A stretch of DNA of 64,000 nt from Fidelibacterota bacterium (GTDB taxonomy: Bacteria > Pseudomonadota > Alphaproteobacteria > Rhodospirillales > Rhodospirillaceae): NCBI GenBank assembly GCA_002712165.1, contig PASS01000077.1, forward strand, positions 1 to 64,000, given 5' to 3'. Positions within the stretch are counted from its first letter, which is position 1; each line of letters opens with the position of its first letter. The notes below the pieces were generated by a model. The model saw only the letters and a list, made by a program, of their open reading frames with translations, was not told where the DNA came from and did no database searches. The position numbers and the translations under genes were made by a program. Below, in pieces: positions 39,991 through 50,017 of the stretch.

Positions 39991-40983
39991 ATGACTGACA
40001 CCCGTAAATTAATATATCAACACACCATTAGCGTTCCTGAACACTCTAGGGGTGTGCGCCTTGATAAATGGCTAGCTGAAATATTTCCTAAAACATCCCG
40101 ATCCCGTCTTAGGGGATTAATTGAGCAGGGCTTTGTCAAAAATGCAGAAATTCTGCAACTTGATGCAGCTTACCGTATCAAGACAGGTCAAACCTTCATC
40201 ATCACTTTCCCAAAGCCTGATACAGCACGACCTATTGCTCAACACATTAATCTGGACATAGTCTTCGAAGATAGAAGCCTTATCGTAGTTAATAAACCAG
40301 CCGGAATGGTCGTACATCCAGCGCCGGGCAATCCAGACAAAACACTAGTTAACGCACTTCTCGCCCATTGCGGTGATAGCTTACAAGGTATTGGAGGCGT
40401 GCGCCGGCCTGGAATCGTCCATCGTATTGATAAAGGCACAAGCGGTTTACTTGTAGCTGCAAAAACAGAGGAAGCCCATACCAGACTCGCAGCTCAATTT
40501 TCCGCACACGATATCGATAGAATATACGATGCTTTCGTCTGGGGGGTGCCAAAGCCTCTAAAAGGACAAATAACTGGAGCTATTGGTCGTAGCTCAAATA
40601 ATCGGAAAAAAATGGCTGTTGTCACAAAGGGGGGCAAACCTGCAGAAACTCATTACACTACCGTCTCAACTTTTGGATCAATCGCGGGTCACATCCAATG
40701 TTCCTTAACCACTGGGCGCACGCATCAAATCCGCGTCCATATGACAAGTTTAGGTTACCCGATAATCGGCGATTCTAGCTATGGAAATTCACAAAGCAAG
40801 TTACTACGGAGTTTGACTGCTACTGGAAGTGATATGATAAAATCCTTTCCAAGGCAGGCTCTCCATGCCGCCAGTTTGGGATTTCAACACCCAACTACAG
40901 GTAAAGACCTCAGATTTGAAAGCCAAATACCAGATGACATGAAGATTCTCAGAACTACTCTCACTAATGAGACCAATAGATAG
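39991..40983 (+). CDS. rluD: 23S rRNA pseudouridine synthase, RluA/RluD family
   Basis: This 330-residue enzyme makes pseudouridines in 23S rRNA helix 69 if it is RluD, as length and context suggest. An N-terminal S4 domain (GVRLDKWLAEIFPKTSRSRLRGLIEQGFV, about residues 20-60) is followed by the catalytic domain with VVNKPAGMVVHPAPG and the active-site Asp in GIVHRIDKGTSGLLVAAKT (near residue 150). TGRTHQIRVHM closes the core. It is convergent with the membrane-protein gene at 40998 (14 bases between stops), and no terminator is visible there. The RluA/RluC/RluD assignment is by overall likeness. Confidence 0.9.
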   Translation: MTDTRKLIYQHTISVPEHSRGVRLDKWLAEIFPKTSRSRLRGLIEQGFVKNAEILQLDAAYRIKTGQTFIITFPKPDTARPIAQHINLDIVFEDRSLIVVNKPAGMVVHPAPGNPDKTLVNALLAHCGDSLQGIGGVRRPGIVHRIDKGTSGLLVAAKTEEAHTRLAAQFSAHDIDRIYDAFVWGVPKPLKGQITGAIGRSSNNRKKMAVVTKGGKPAETHYTTVSTFGSIAGHIQCSLTTGRTHQIRVHMTSLGYPIIGDSSYGNSQSKLLRSLTATGSDMIKSFPRQALHAASLGFQHPTTGKDLRFESQIPDDMKILRTTLTNETNR

Positions 40984-40997
40984 CAGATGCAAAGCCT

Positions 40998-41450
40998 CTA
41001 GCTGCCCTCCGACTGGTCTGGTTCATACACAGACTCCACATCCGATCCCCATTTTTCAACCAGTCCGCTTTGTTGCTCGCGCAACATCGAAATTCTATGA
41101 CCCGCTGTCATTGTCATGAATGTACTGACCACCGACGGTGTGACCGAATATAGTGCCCACCCAAACATTGCAGTTCCGTAAAATACCAACCAGGCAAACA
41201 CATTGGTAATAATATCAATTGCCCCGTCCACAGTATGTTCTCCAAACCAAAGGTCGAACAAATATGGCGTTGCACCAGCCATATTCATAGCACCTATAGT
41301 TATGACTCCGAGGTATCCCTTACCTCGGTGCATAATAAACGCCACACCAGTGGGGATAAAGGCCACAGCTAACACAATTACCGTAGGTATAATCATCAAT
41401 CCCAAAGAGACAGCGATAACCAAATAGAGAAAAATATTTCTTCTTTTCAT
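40998..41450 (-). CDS. Small inner-membrane protein of unknown function
   Basis: This 150-residue protein has four predicted helices: IFLYLVIAVSLGLMIIPTVIVLAV and AFIPTGVAFI at the start, GYLGVITIGAMNMAGATPYLFDLWF, IITNVFAWLVFYGTAMFGWALYSV, then a cytosolic tail (MLREQQSGLVEKWGSDVESVY). No family recognised. It begins eight bases after the pseudokinase gene ends, on the same strand, so the two are almost certainly co-transcribed; a physical partnership in the membrane is inferred from this and from the pseudokinase's C-terminal anchor. Confidence 0.8.
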   Translation of the reverse strand: MKRRNIFLYLVIAVSLGLMIIPTVIVLAVAFIPTGVAFIMHRGKGYLGVITIGAMNMAGATPYLFDLWFGEHTVDGAIDIITNVFAWLVFYGTAMFGWALYSVTPSVVSTFMTMTAGHRISMLREQQSGLVEKWGSDVESVYEPDQSEGS

Positions 41451-41458
41451 ATGAGTCT

Positions 41459-43585
41459 CTACAAAATGTGACTTAGGAATGTGATGAGTAACGTAAACAT
41501 AAGAATTATCGTCGCGCCTACCGCACCTGCTTGTTGGCCAATTTTAATGGCATATTCCAAACGATTTACAGCACCGTGTTCGAAGTCGTAAACTTCCTTC
41601 TCTGCAGCTGCATATTCGGCTTTTGCCCATGAAAAGCCTTCGGCGTCCTTTTGTCGCTCCTCCGGACTTCCAAGATAATTAAAAAGCACAGCTAGGTTAC
41701 CCTTTCGGACAAGTCGCGGGATTTCTTTCTCTAGCTCTTTTCGTTTATTTCGATTTTCGTAGCTACTAATAACCGGCCCCATCAGGCCCCCAACCCAGCT
41801 GGCTAGGCCATGAAGTGCTTCAGGTCCTAGTCGCCATTGTACAATAGCTAAAACACTAAGCATTCCTATAGTCGCACGATCAGGCCTTGAGTCGTTCATT
41901 GAATCAATTTGCGAAATAGTCCCTTTAGCGTACCGCGCAAGTAAAAATGCAGCAACATGCCTATCCACCGGCCACATTTTTGTATTTATGGACTTCGCAG
42001 TACTATCGAGAGCCGGAAGTATACCCTTGACCTCCATTATGTACTGAGACTCAACTAATGGACTAATACAATGCTGCCACTCATTTAATTCATAGAGACA
42101 ACGTTCTGGGCCTCCACCAGCATTAGTATCCTTCAAATAGCTTTTTAGGTCACGAAACATATCTTCAAATTTTTGTTTGTCTATTTTCGTACCAGCTTGC
42201 GCGCTCATCCAATGGCGCCACAGGTCTCGGTGAATGAATTCAGTGTAAGGCTGCAACTTTTGCTTGCCCATTATCGCCACAGCTAAAGCACGCCCAAATC
42301 CTCCGAGGGTTATCCCAAAATTACGAGATCGAACAGGTGCTTTTGGGTCCATAAGCATTAGCACACGCGCAATAATTATGTCTTCAGTATCAGCCGCCTG
42401 TTGTCCTGAAAGAGCACCTGTACTTTTAATGGCCGCAGCAATTCCATCAGCAAGGTCGCTATTTTCAAATCCTCGCCTGATCCAAGTCTCCAATACCCCA
42501 TCTTTTATTATACTCATTGCTTTGTCCCAATGCTGGAACATGCAATAGGATAAAGGACGTATCGAATGGAAATCCTGGTCTGCAAATCTAATTGATCGTT
42601 GGGCTTGATTTACTTTAGGCTGAATTGGTGTCATTCGCTTACCATTCAACCACAAATCAATGTTTGTAGCCTGCCAACGTTGATCCGGGTCGTCGACCAG
42701 CATACCCCTTAGACATTCTATGAGCGAAACAGGTACACGATCACTTCCAACTAGGGCAGCATAAGACCCCATTTGAATTTTACGCCGAATAATCTCCGTA
42801 TCGTCAATCCCGTGAAGAGGGTTACGGCCAAGCGCAAGAATCAAAAGCGATGCTCCAAGCGCATACATGTCATCTGCATGTGTGCCCGTACCTCGCCCAG
42901 ATGGAATGGCCATCCCCGATTCTATTGACTCAACTACAACCGGTTGATCAATCCCAGGAACTGACGTTACGCAGTCACCCAAGACAATTTTGGTCCGGGC
43001 TTCGTCCAAATAATAGAGATTGTCGGGACGGATCGAGCGATGTGAAATGCCTTTCTGGGATAAATCAGCAAGACCATCTGCCAATGGCTTGATTACAGCT
43101 CTCGCAAATTGGTGGTCAGGGATACGCTTGAAAGAAGCGGCTAATGACTCCATCACCCTGCCACCCATAGGACGGTGGTAGATCAGGATAACAGACTTGC
43201 GATCAGCTGGAGGCCACTCCGCAACGCCCCAATCTACGAGATGTAATACTGAAGGTATCTCCAATCCCTTGAAAACGTGCATAACGCTTATGCGTGAAGG
43301 GATTTCCGGCTTACATATTAGGGCATAGAGAGGTACGCCACCTTGCTTTTTATCCTCAACCTCATAAGCCAAAGCGCTCGGCATATCTAGACTTGGAATA
43401 TGTCGATCACAATAAATTGTATACCGGTCACGGACCATTATGTAGCTGCCACCGCTAGGCTCTACTTCCTCAGGTGGTGGGGGCACAACTACAGGCGCGG
43501 GAGTCTTGGGAGCATCCGCGGGCGATTTCTCTGGCGCGACTTCAGGCGCCGGTCTGAGGTCCGTAGCCGCTTCGGCCATGGGCAC
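41459..43585 (-). CDS. Tail-anchored protein with a degenerate Ser/Thr kinase domain (pseudokinase)
   Basis: This protein has 708 residues. Residues 1-45 are Pro/Ala-rich and disordered (PAPVVVPPPPEEVEPSGG). About 50-315 is a eukaryote-like kinase fold: YALICKPE (possible beta-3 Lys), GISHRSIRPDNLYY at the catalytic loop (normally HRDxKxxN; here Ser replaces the Asp), VLGDC in place of DFG, HADDMYALGASLLILALG (the intact D-x-Y-A-L-G of subdomain IX) and DDPDQRWQA. About 330-670 is a helical domain I do not recognise. The last 25 residues are a membrane helix (AVGATIILMFTLLITFLSHIL). The missing Asp argues for a non-catalytic scaffold. It pairs with the four-helix protein downstream. Confidence 0.85.
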   Translation of the reverse strand: MPMAEAATDLRPAPEVAPEKSPADAPKTPAPVVVPPPPEEVEPSGGSYIMVRDRYTIYCDRHIPSLDMPSALAYEVEDKKQGGVPLYALICKPEIPSRISVMHVFKGLEIPSVLHLVDWGVAEWPPADRKSVILIYHRPMGGRVMESLAASFKRIPDHQFARAVIKPLADGLADLSQKGISHRSIRPDNLYYLDEARTKIVLGDCVTSVPGIDQPVVVESIESGMAIPSGRGTGTHADDMYALGASLLILALGRNPLHGIDDTEIIRRKIQMGSYAALVGSDRVPVSLIECLRGMLVDDPDQRWQATNIDLWLNGKRMTPIQPKVNQAQRSIRFADQDFHSIRPLSYCMFQHWDKAMSIIKDGVLETWIRRGFENSDLADGIAAAIKSTGALSGQQAADTEDIIIARVLMLMDPKAPVRSRNFGITLGGFGRALAVAIMGKQKLQPYTEFIHRDLWRHWMSAQAGTKIDKQKFEDMFRDLKSYLKDTNAGGGPERCLYELNEWQHCISPLVESQYIMEVKGILPALDSTAKSINTKMWPVDRHVAAFLLARYAKGTISQIDSMNDSRPDRATIGMLSVLAIVQWRLGPEALHGLASWVGGLMGPVISSYENRNKRKELEKEIPRLVRKGNLAVLFNYLGSPEERQKDAEGFSWAKAEYAAAEKEVYDFEHGAVNRLEYAIKIGQQAGAVGATIILMFTLLITFLSHIL

Positions 43586-43755
43586 AGCAGTCCTTAAATC
43601 TCGAGCCCAGCCATTCTGCCAGGTAACGAGATATTGTACGGGAGCGCATACTGCAGCACAACGCCATTAGCGAATGGTTAACTAAACTGCCAAAAATGAA
43701 GGAAATTAACTCATTAGGTTAGCTTCAATGGCGCACATTTAGTTCTGCAATTCCA

Positions 43756-45045
43756 TTAATCAGCAAATGGATCGCGAACAAGGATAGTGTCATCCCGCTG
43801 AGGACTTGTTGAAAGCAACGCAACAGGAGCATCAATTAGCTCCTCTAACCTTCGAATATACTTGATTGCATTGGCAGGCAAATCAGCCCAGCTCCTAGCA
43901 CCATGCGTGGAGCTTTCCCAGCCTGGCAGAGTTTCAAAATTAGGCTTCACCGCTGCTTGATCTGACATAGATGACGGAAACCTCTCGATCCGCGCACCAT
44001 CAAGATCGTAGCTAGTACAAACCTTGAGCTCTGCGAAGGCATCTAGTACATCCAGCTTTGTAAGTGCTATACCGTTTATGCCACTTACCTTGATTGCCTG
44101 CCGCACCATTACTGCATCGAACCATCCACAGCGTCTTGCACGCCCCGTAACCGTTCCGAACTCGCGCCCCCTTTCCCCGAGCGCCTGGCCAACACCATCT
44201 TTCAACTCTGAGGGAAAGGGTCCAGACCCCACGCGGGTCGTGTAGGCTTTAGTTATACCCAAAACATAACCAACGGCACTAGGTCCAATACCGCTGCCCG
44301 CAGCAGCCATACCAGCCACTGTATTAGACGATGTCACATAGGGATAAGTCCCATGGTCAACATCAAGCATTGCGCCCTGGGCACCCTCAAATAAAATTCT
44401 TCTCCCGGCGTTTCGAGATTCCGTTAATATTTCCCACGCCGGGGCCGAAAACGGAAGGATCTGCGGCGCTACTCCTTTAAGCAGAGACACAAGATCATCA
44501 CCTTTAGCCTCTTCCTCGCCGAAGCCTCTAAGTAAAGCATTATGATGTGCAAGCAGCCGCTCAACCTTAAATAGCAAAGTTTGCTCATCGGCTAAATCGC
44601 AAACCCGAATAGCGCGCCGGGCCACCTTGTCTTCGTAAGCCGGTCCAATGCCACGTCCCGTGGTACCTATTTTCGCCGATCCTGCCGCAGCTTCACGCGC
44701 CTGGTCTAGCTTCTTATGGAGTGGAAGAATAAGTACCGCATTATCCGCCAGACTGAGTATATCTGGCGTAATTGATATACCTTGGCTACGAATACGCGTA
44801 ATCTCGTCAAGCAAAGCCCATGGGTCCACGACCACACCATTCCCAATAATCGATGGTTTACCGCGGACAACACCTGATGGCAGAAGAGATAGTTTATACG
44901 TCTCTGTTCCAATGACCAATGTGTGCCCAGCATTATGGCCACCCTGAAACCTTACAACCATATCGGCACGCTCAGAAAGCCAGTCTACAATTTTACCTTT
45001 ACCCTCATCACCCCACTGAGAGCCAACGACTGCTACATTTGCCAT
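43756..45045 (-). CDS. purA: Adenylosuccinate synthetase
   Basis: It joins IMP and aspartate with GTP, the first committed step to AMP. At 429 residues it has the P-loop-like [36 protein letters not shown] at the start, [17 protein letters not shown] near residue 125, [24 protein letters not shown] near 220, and [23 protein letters not shown] near 325. It is full length. It lies about 20 bases downstream of the hisZ 3' end on the same strand, a pairing common in alphaproteobacteria. Confidence 0.97.
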   Translation of the reverse strand: MANVAVVGSQWGDEGKGKIVDWLSERADMVVRFQGGHNAGHTLVIGTETYKLSLLPSGVVRGKPSIIGNGVVVDPWALLDEITRIRSQGISITPDILSLADNAVLILPLHKKLDQAREAAAGSAKIGTTGRGIGPAYEDKVARRAIRVCDLADEQTLLFKVERLLAHHNALLRGFGEEEAKGDDLVSLLKGVAPQILPFSAPAWEILTESRNAGRRILFEGAQGAMLDVDHGTYPYVTSSNTVAGMAAAGSGIGPSAVGYVLGITKAYTTRVGSGPFPSELKDGVGQALGERGREFGTVTGRARRCGWFDAVMVRQAIKVSGINGIALTKLDVLDAFAELKVCTSYDLDGARIERFPSSMSDQAAVKPNFETLPGWESSTHGARSWADLPANAIKYIRRLEELIDAPVALLSTSPQRDDTILVRDPFAD

Positions 45046-45066
45046 TTAAAAACAGAGTCCTTTATC

Positions 45067-46212
45067 CTAAAGCTCTTTCGGGTCATCGCCCGCCAAAATA
45101 TATTCGCACCTCAATCGCCGCGCCTCACCAACTTCATCGTTAGTTTCGCCAAGCCCAGAAACTACAGTCCAACCCTTGTCTTGCCATCCCAATACGACGG
45201 ACCTAGGTGTTTTGAATGGAACGAATAGGCGCCTTGCCTCCTTCCTATGTTGCGTAACACCCAGAAGTGAATCTACTAGCAGAGTAGCCCCAGTAGCAGG
45301 CTCATCGCCGTCGTTACGCAACAGAGTGTAACGGCCACCGCGTCCGAGTTCTCGCTGCGCATATTTGGAAAAGATAGAGAAAGTGATTCCGCAATGATAT
45401 TCAAATCCACGATTTTCAATTGGATCAACCGTAAGCGATAGATCAGTCGATGCAGCACGAATTTCTTCGGCAACGGTTATCAGTTTTTGCCACTCGATTT
45501 CAGCCTTCTGTGGAAGATCAACCTTTTCCAATCGTTCGATAGCTTCTTCATAAGGTCCAGAAGCAACAACAAAAGCAGAAAGAATATCGCCGGCATCCCC
45601 ACCCAAAGCCATTATTTCAGTTATATCTTTATGATCGAGTGCTGCACGCAATAGGCTGAGATTTTTCTCTGGAACTTTAGCCACAGTAAGGATGGCAGGC
45701 ACCAAGGTTGGTATCGACAAATCAATACTTACTCACTCAACTCCAAGAGCAGCTAGCGCCTCGGCAACTATAAAAATGACCTCCGCATCAGCTGCGCCCT
45801 CAGGAGCACCTATAAGTTCGATGCCAGCTTGTGAGAATTGCCGCTCAGGCTCCAAATGTGTTCCCCGCACCCTTAGAACCTGCCCCGAATACATCACACG
45901 AAGGGGCCGAGGGTTTTTAGCTAGTCTGGTGGCAGCAATGCGAGCAACTTGAGTAGTGATATCAGCGCGAATACCAAGAGTGCGATGTGATACTGGATCG
46001 AGCATACGAAATATGCGCTCGTCCATGGCCGTTCCCACGCCCGACAGCAGAGTATCTTCAAATTCCGCAAGTGGCGGCTTTACGAGTTCATAGCCATTTC
46101 TGCTAAATGTACGCTTAAGCCTATCCACCACATCAGACTCAAGAGCAGCGTCTGGCGCAAGCACATCCCGTAATCCTGCGGGCAACAAAGGCTTAGATGC
46201 TATCTCTATCAT
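45067..46212 (-). pseudogene. hisZ: ATP phosphoribosyltransferase regulatory subunit, interrupted by one in-frame TGA
   Basis: Two track ORFs (45733-46230 and 45067-45720) are the same reading frame. The first ends ...AEALAALGVE then TGA (45733-45735); the frame continues VSIDLSIPTLVPAIL without another stop to 45067. Together they make a colinear HisZ of about 381 codons, a histidyl-tRNA-synthetase-like protein that activates short HisG in histidine synthesis. Motif-like parts on both sides are intact (IRADITTQVARIAATR, RVRGTHLEPERQFSQAGIELIGA; FEYHCGITFSIFSKYAQRELGRGGRY). I start at the ATG at 46212 (MIEIASKPLLPAG). No start with a good ribosome site serves the second part (TTG only). Causes: a recent nonsense mutation, or an assembly error. 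hisG is not in the window. Confidence 0.9.
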
Positions 46213-46302
46213 GAGTATACACTTCCGCACGCGGGTAGAATCTTTGTAAGCGCACGGTTATACGCTGCCGCTGACCTAGCAACAAGACTTGGCCAAAATT
46301 CG

Positions 46303-47886
46303 CTAAAAAGCCAAACTTTGCGCTTGCCTCACGTGAGGGAGAGCTTTTACCTGGCTTAAGAGTGCCTCACACACTGGCTGGTCTAATTTAAGTAGAGCTA
46401 TTGCATCGCCTGTGTTCTCATGACGGCCGAGATGAAACGACGCAATATTCACTCCCCCCTCGCCCAAAGTCGTGCCAAGGGCACCTATGAAACCAGGTTT
46501 ATCATCATTAAGTACGAATAGCATATTTGGGCCAACTTCTGCTTCAATGTGAATATCATTAATATCTACAAGGCGTGGGAAGCTACCTCCAAAAAGAGTA
46601 CCCGAAATACTTCGGGTTTGGCGTTCGGTTGTCACCGTTAGCTTCATGTATGTTTGGTATATCTCGTGCTCATCACATTTGACTTCGCGAACATTAACAT
46701 CGCGCTCGCGAGCAATAGCTGGAGCGTTAACCATATTCACGCTTTCCATTAATGGAGACAGCAAACCCTTGAGTGCGATCGATGTAAGAGGCCGAGTATT
46801 AAGCGTTGCAACATGGCCCGCATAATCCACTGTCACTGACTTTAAGCCTGAAGTAGTAATTTGGCCAGCAAAGCTTCCTAGATCTTCTGCTAATTTGATA
46901 TATGGTTTAAGTTTAGGCGCATCTTCCGCAGATACTGAGGGCATATTTAGAGCATTCGAGACTGCCCCTGAAAGCAGATAATCAGAAATTTGATCAGCGA
47001 TCTGTATCGCAACATTTTCCTGGGCTTCGTTTGTAGATGCCCCCAAGTGTGGGGTGCACACAACATTATCCATACCGAATAATGAGTTAGATTTTGCTGG
47101 TTCTTGTTCAAATACGTCAAGGGCCACACCCGCCACTTGACCCTCTTCTAGAGCAATCTTTAAATCGGCCTCATTCACAAGGCCACCCCTAGCGCAATTA
47201 ATAATCCGCACACCTGTTTTCATCTTTGCGATCGACTTCGCGTCAATAATATTTCGAGTTGTATCTGTTAGTGGCACATGAAGCGTTATGAAGTCCGCCC
47301 GCGAGAAAATACTTTCAAGCTCGACTTTCTCAACACCCAAATCATCTGCCCGTTCTTGAGAAAGGTAAGGGTCGAAAGCGATCACCTTCATTTTAAGGCC
47401 CAGGGCGCGATCAGAAACAATTGAGCCAATATTTCCGCAACCAATTATGCCGAGTGTTTTTCCAAACAGCTCGACTCCCATGAACATTGACTTTTCCCAC
47501 CTACCAGCATGGGTAGATGAGTTGGCAGCTGGTATTTGTCGCGCGAGCGCCGTCATCAATGAGATAGCATGTTCAGCTGTTGTAATAGCGTTACCAAACG
47601 GTGTGTTCATCACCGCAACGCCTCTAGCCGTGGCAGCTTCAACATCCACGTTGTCTACACCAATGCCCGCACGGCCAATTACTTTTAGTTTAGTAGCCGC
47701 CGACAAAACCTTACCCGTCACCTTAGTATTCGAGCGGATAGCCAAACCATCATATTCTCCAATGATTTCAACAAGCTCCTTTGGACTCAGATCGGTTCTG
47801 ATGTCTACGTCGAGTTTCCTATTTTTGAAAACCTCAACTGCAGAAGAACTGAGTTTATCGCTAATCAGGACTTTAGGCTTTACCAT
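46303..47886 (-). CDS. serA: D-3-phosphoglycerate dehydrogenase
   Basis: This is the first enzyme of serine synthesis, oxidising 3-phosphoglycerate with NAD. It is of the long type (527 residues) with substrate/nucleotide domains (IIGCGNIGSIVSDRALGLKMKVIAFDPYL near 145, INCARGGLVNEADL near 230, HLGASTNEAQENVAIQIADQI near 280), then an ASB-type intervening domain and a C-terminal ACT domain (FVLNDDKPGFIGALGTTLGEGGVNIASFHLGR near 455) for likely serine feedback. The start begins 25 bases after the serC stop; serC-serA form a unit. Confidence 0.97.
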   Translation of the reverse strand: MVKPKVLISDKLSSSAVEVFKNRKLDVDIRTDLSPKELVEIIGEYDGLAIRSNTKVTGKVLSAATKLKVIGRAGIGVDNVDVEAATARGVAVMNTPFGNAITTAEHAISLMTALARQIPAANSSTHAGRWEKSMFMGVELFGKTLGIIGCGNIGSIVSDRALGLKMKVIAFDPYLSQERADDLGVEKVELESIFSRADFITLHVPLTDTTRNIIDAKSIAKMKTGVRIINCARGGLVNEADLKIALEEGQVAGVALDVFEQEPAKSNSLFGMDNVVCTPHLGASTNEAQENVAIQIADQISDYLLSGAVSNALNMPSVSAEDAPKLKPYIKLAEDLGSFAGQITTSGLKSVTVDYAGHVATLNTRPLTSIALKGLLSPLMESVNMVNAPAIARERDVNVREVKCDEHEIYQTYMKLTVTTERQTRSISGTLFGGSFPRLVDINDIHIEAEVGPNMLFVLNDDKPGFIGALGTTLGEGGVNIASFHLGRHENTGDAIALLKLDQPVCEALLSQVKALPHVRQAQSLAF

Positions 47887-47910
47887 GTCTTTTGCTTTCC
47901 TTGCCCAAGC

Positions 47911-49071
47911 TCAGGTGGGCTTCACCTCGTCATAAGCCCAGTCGAGCCATGGCACAAGTTTTTCTATATCGTCGGTATCAACCGTCGCACCGCCCCAAAT
48001 TCTTAGTCCCGGAGGCGCATCGCGATAAGAACCAATATCCAAGGCTACGCCTTCCGCACTAAGCAGACTAATAATTTTCTTAGCGGTTTCCGATTGTTTC
48101 TCCGACGAAAGGTTTTTGAACCAATCCGCTGTGATTTTTAGGCAAATAGATGTGTTGGAGCGTGTCTCAGGATTCTCAGCCAGAAAATCAATCCAATCCT
48201 TTGTCTCCAACCAATCTGAAATCACCTTCAAGTTCGCCTCCGAACGCTGGATGACGCCAGGTAGCCCACCCACGTTTTCCACCCAATTCAAGGCATCCAA
48301 CGCGTCCTCAACGCAAAGCATCGAAACCGTGTTGATGGTATCACCTTGAAATATACTTTCCTGCAGCTTTCCTCCTTTGGTTAGGCGGAATATTTTTGGC
48401 AGTGGCCATGGTGGATTATAATTCTCCAAGCGTTCCACCGCGCGCGGTGAAATAATTAGCATGCCGTGCTGAGCTTCTCCACCTAGAACCTTTTGCCACG
48501 AGTAGGTTGCCACATCGATTTTATCCCAGGGAATTTCCATTGCGAAAACAGCCGAGGTAGCATCGCATATCGTTAGGCCTTTACGATTAGACGGAATCCA
48601 TTCTCCATTTGGAACGCGAACACCAGACGTCGTGCCATTCCATGTAAATACCACGTCGTGGTCAAAATTAACCTCGCCAAGGTCAGGGAGTTGTCCGTAG
48701 TCGGACTTAATAACTCGAACATCCTTCAGTTTTAACTGACTCACCACATCAGTAACCCATCCTTTACCAAAACTTTCCCAAGAAAGCATGTCAACGGGAC
48801 GAGCACCAATGCAAAGCCATAGAATCATTTCCATTGCGCCTGTGTCCGACGCAGGGACGATAGCAATTCTGTAATCCTTCGGTAAATCCAAGATATTCCG
48901 TGTCTTTTCTAGCACCGCTTTGATGCGAGCTTTCGCAGGCTTTGAACGATGAGACCGACCAACGAGAGCCTCCTGCAAAGCGCTAAGAGTCCATCCCGGA
49001 TGCTTAGCACACGGTCCAGAAGAGAAATTGGCACGCGCTGGCCGTACCGGCGGTTTCGCAATGGCAGACAT
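47911..49071 (-). CDS. serC: Phosphoserine aminotransferase
   Basis: It transaminates 3-phosphohydroxypyruvate to phosphoserine using PLP. At 386 residues it is the alphaproteobacterial form, which opens [20 protein letters not shown]. The PLP Lys lies in [34 protein letters not shown] and [13 protein letters not shown] add substrate and cofactor contacts. The C-terminus ends [14 protein letters not shown]. It is the first gene of the serC-serA unit and has a candidate promoter about 65 bases upstream of its leader. Confidence 0.97.
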   Translation of the reverse strand: MSAIAKPPVRPARANFSSGPCAKHPGWTLSALQEALVGRSHRSKPAKARIKAVLEKTRNILDLPKDYRIAIVPASDTGAMEMILWLCIGARPVDMLSWESFGKGWVTDVVSQLKLKDVRVIKSDYGQLPDLGEVNFDHDVVFTWNGTTSGVRVPNGEWIPSNRKGLTICDATSAVFAMEIPWDKIDVATYSWQKVLGGEAQHGMLIISPRAVERLENYNPPWPLPKIFRLTKGGKLQESIFQGDTINTVSMLCVEDALDALNWVENVGGLPGVIQRSEANLKVISDWLETKDWIDFLAENPETRSNTSICLKITADWFKNLSSEKQSETAKKIISLLSAEGVALDIGSYRDAPPGLRIWGGATVDTDDIEKLVPWLDWAYDEVKPT

Positions 49072-49142
49072 TCTACAAGTGACCCTTCAACTAGAAAGCC
49101 ATATCCATATGAAGACGGCCAGGAAGGAGCCGAGGCGCCCGA

Positions 49143-49171
49143 AGTTTAGAAATGAGGGACAGCTGCGTCAA
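49143..49171 (-). promoter_or_regulatory. Possible sigma-70 type promoter of serC-serA
   Basis: TTGACG (five of six), 17 bases, TAAACT (four of six) on the minus strand. It would leave a leader of about 65 bases before the serC ATG. The leader contains short GC-rich repeats (GGGCGCC, GGCC), which might fold; the conserved 'serC motif' RNA known in some alphaproteobacteria was considered but cannot be confirmed by eye. Confidence 0.45.
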
Positions 49172-49197
49172 TGAGGCGTCATAAAAGTTTCTGCATA

Positions 49198-50004
49198 TCA
49201 GGCATGCAAAAAAGGCATCACTGTATGCCCATGATTTAAAGGCCCGTGCCCCTGTCCTAACCCTGGCGCTGTTTTGATGGCTTTTCGCACATAAGAGCGA
49301 GCTCTTGAGACAGATTCGACCAGGGGTTGCCCAGCCGCCAAGCCCACGGCTATTGCCGATGCCAGGGTACATCCCGTACCGTGTGTGGAGCGAGTATCAA
49401 TACGCTGATCCTCAAATCGAACCACCTTATCGGCTGTAATTAAAAGGTCCACCAAATGATTTTCTTCTAGGTGACCACCCTTTAGCAGGACAGCCTGCGC
49501 TCCTAGTCCTCTCAAATCATCTACAGCAGCTTCCATATCAGCCAATGTCTTAATTTTAAGACCGGTCAGCACCTCAGCCTCAGGTAAATTGGGTGTCACC
49601 AAAGCCGCCCCTTTAATAAGACATTCTGCACACGCTTTGGCAGCACTTGCAGCCAAAAGGACATGCCCCCCCTTGGAGCGCATAACTGGATCAACTACCC
49701 GCGGAATTCTAGGGCCGACTTCATTAAAAGCGTTATGAACAGATTCAATTACTGAAACCGATGACAACATCCCTATTTTAACTATATCAGCACCCAAATC
49801 TCTTACTACCTCTATGATTTGAGCAGCTACGATATCGGCTGGGATTTCATGGACTGCAGAAACCTTTTTTGTGTTTTGCACTGTCACTGCAGTAATCGCT
49901 GACATTGCATAACCGCCTAAGGCTGTCACCGTTTTAATATCTGCTTGAATTCCGGCCCCACCACCAGAATCAGAACCCGCAACGATCAGTACACGACCAG
50001 ACAA
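49198..50004 (-). CDS. thiD: Hydroxymethylpyrimidine / phosphomethylpyrimidine kinase
   Basis: This ribokinase-family enzyme makes HMP-pyrophosphate for thiamine. It has about 268 residues: VLIVAGSDSGGGAGIQADIKTVTALG near the start, VVDPVMRSKGGHVLL near 105, and TRSTHGTGCTLASAIAVGLAAG (anion-hole and catalytic Asp region THGTGC) near 215. I start at a TTG at 50004 with GGGAGG six bases before it, giving LSGRVLIVAG. The track start at 50055 would overlap the glmM end by 38 bases. It is likely co-transcribed with glmM. Confidence 0.93.
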   Translation of the reverse strand: MSGRVLIVAGSDSGGGAGIQADIKTVTALGGYAMSAITAVTVQNTKKVSAVHEIPADIVAAQIIEVVRDLGADIVKIGMLSSVSVIESVHNAFNEVGPRIPRVVDPVMRSKGGHVLLAASAAKACAECLIKGAALVTPNLPEAEVLTGLKIKTLADMEAAVDDLRGLGAQAVLLKGGHLEENHLVDLLITADKVVRFEDQRIDTRSTHGTGCTLASAIAVGLAAGQPLVESVSRARSYVRKAIKTAPGLGQGHGPLNHGHTVMPFLHA

Positions 50005-50017
50005 ATGCTTCCTCCCT

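Noticed and set aside
45733-45735. TGA in hisZ read as selenocysteine or as tryptophan
   Set aside because: No selenocysteine insertion hairpin is apparent after the codon, HisZ has no known selenoprotein form, and TGA is used as a normal stop in neighbouring genes (for example ruvC).
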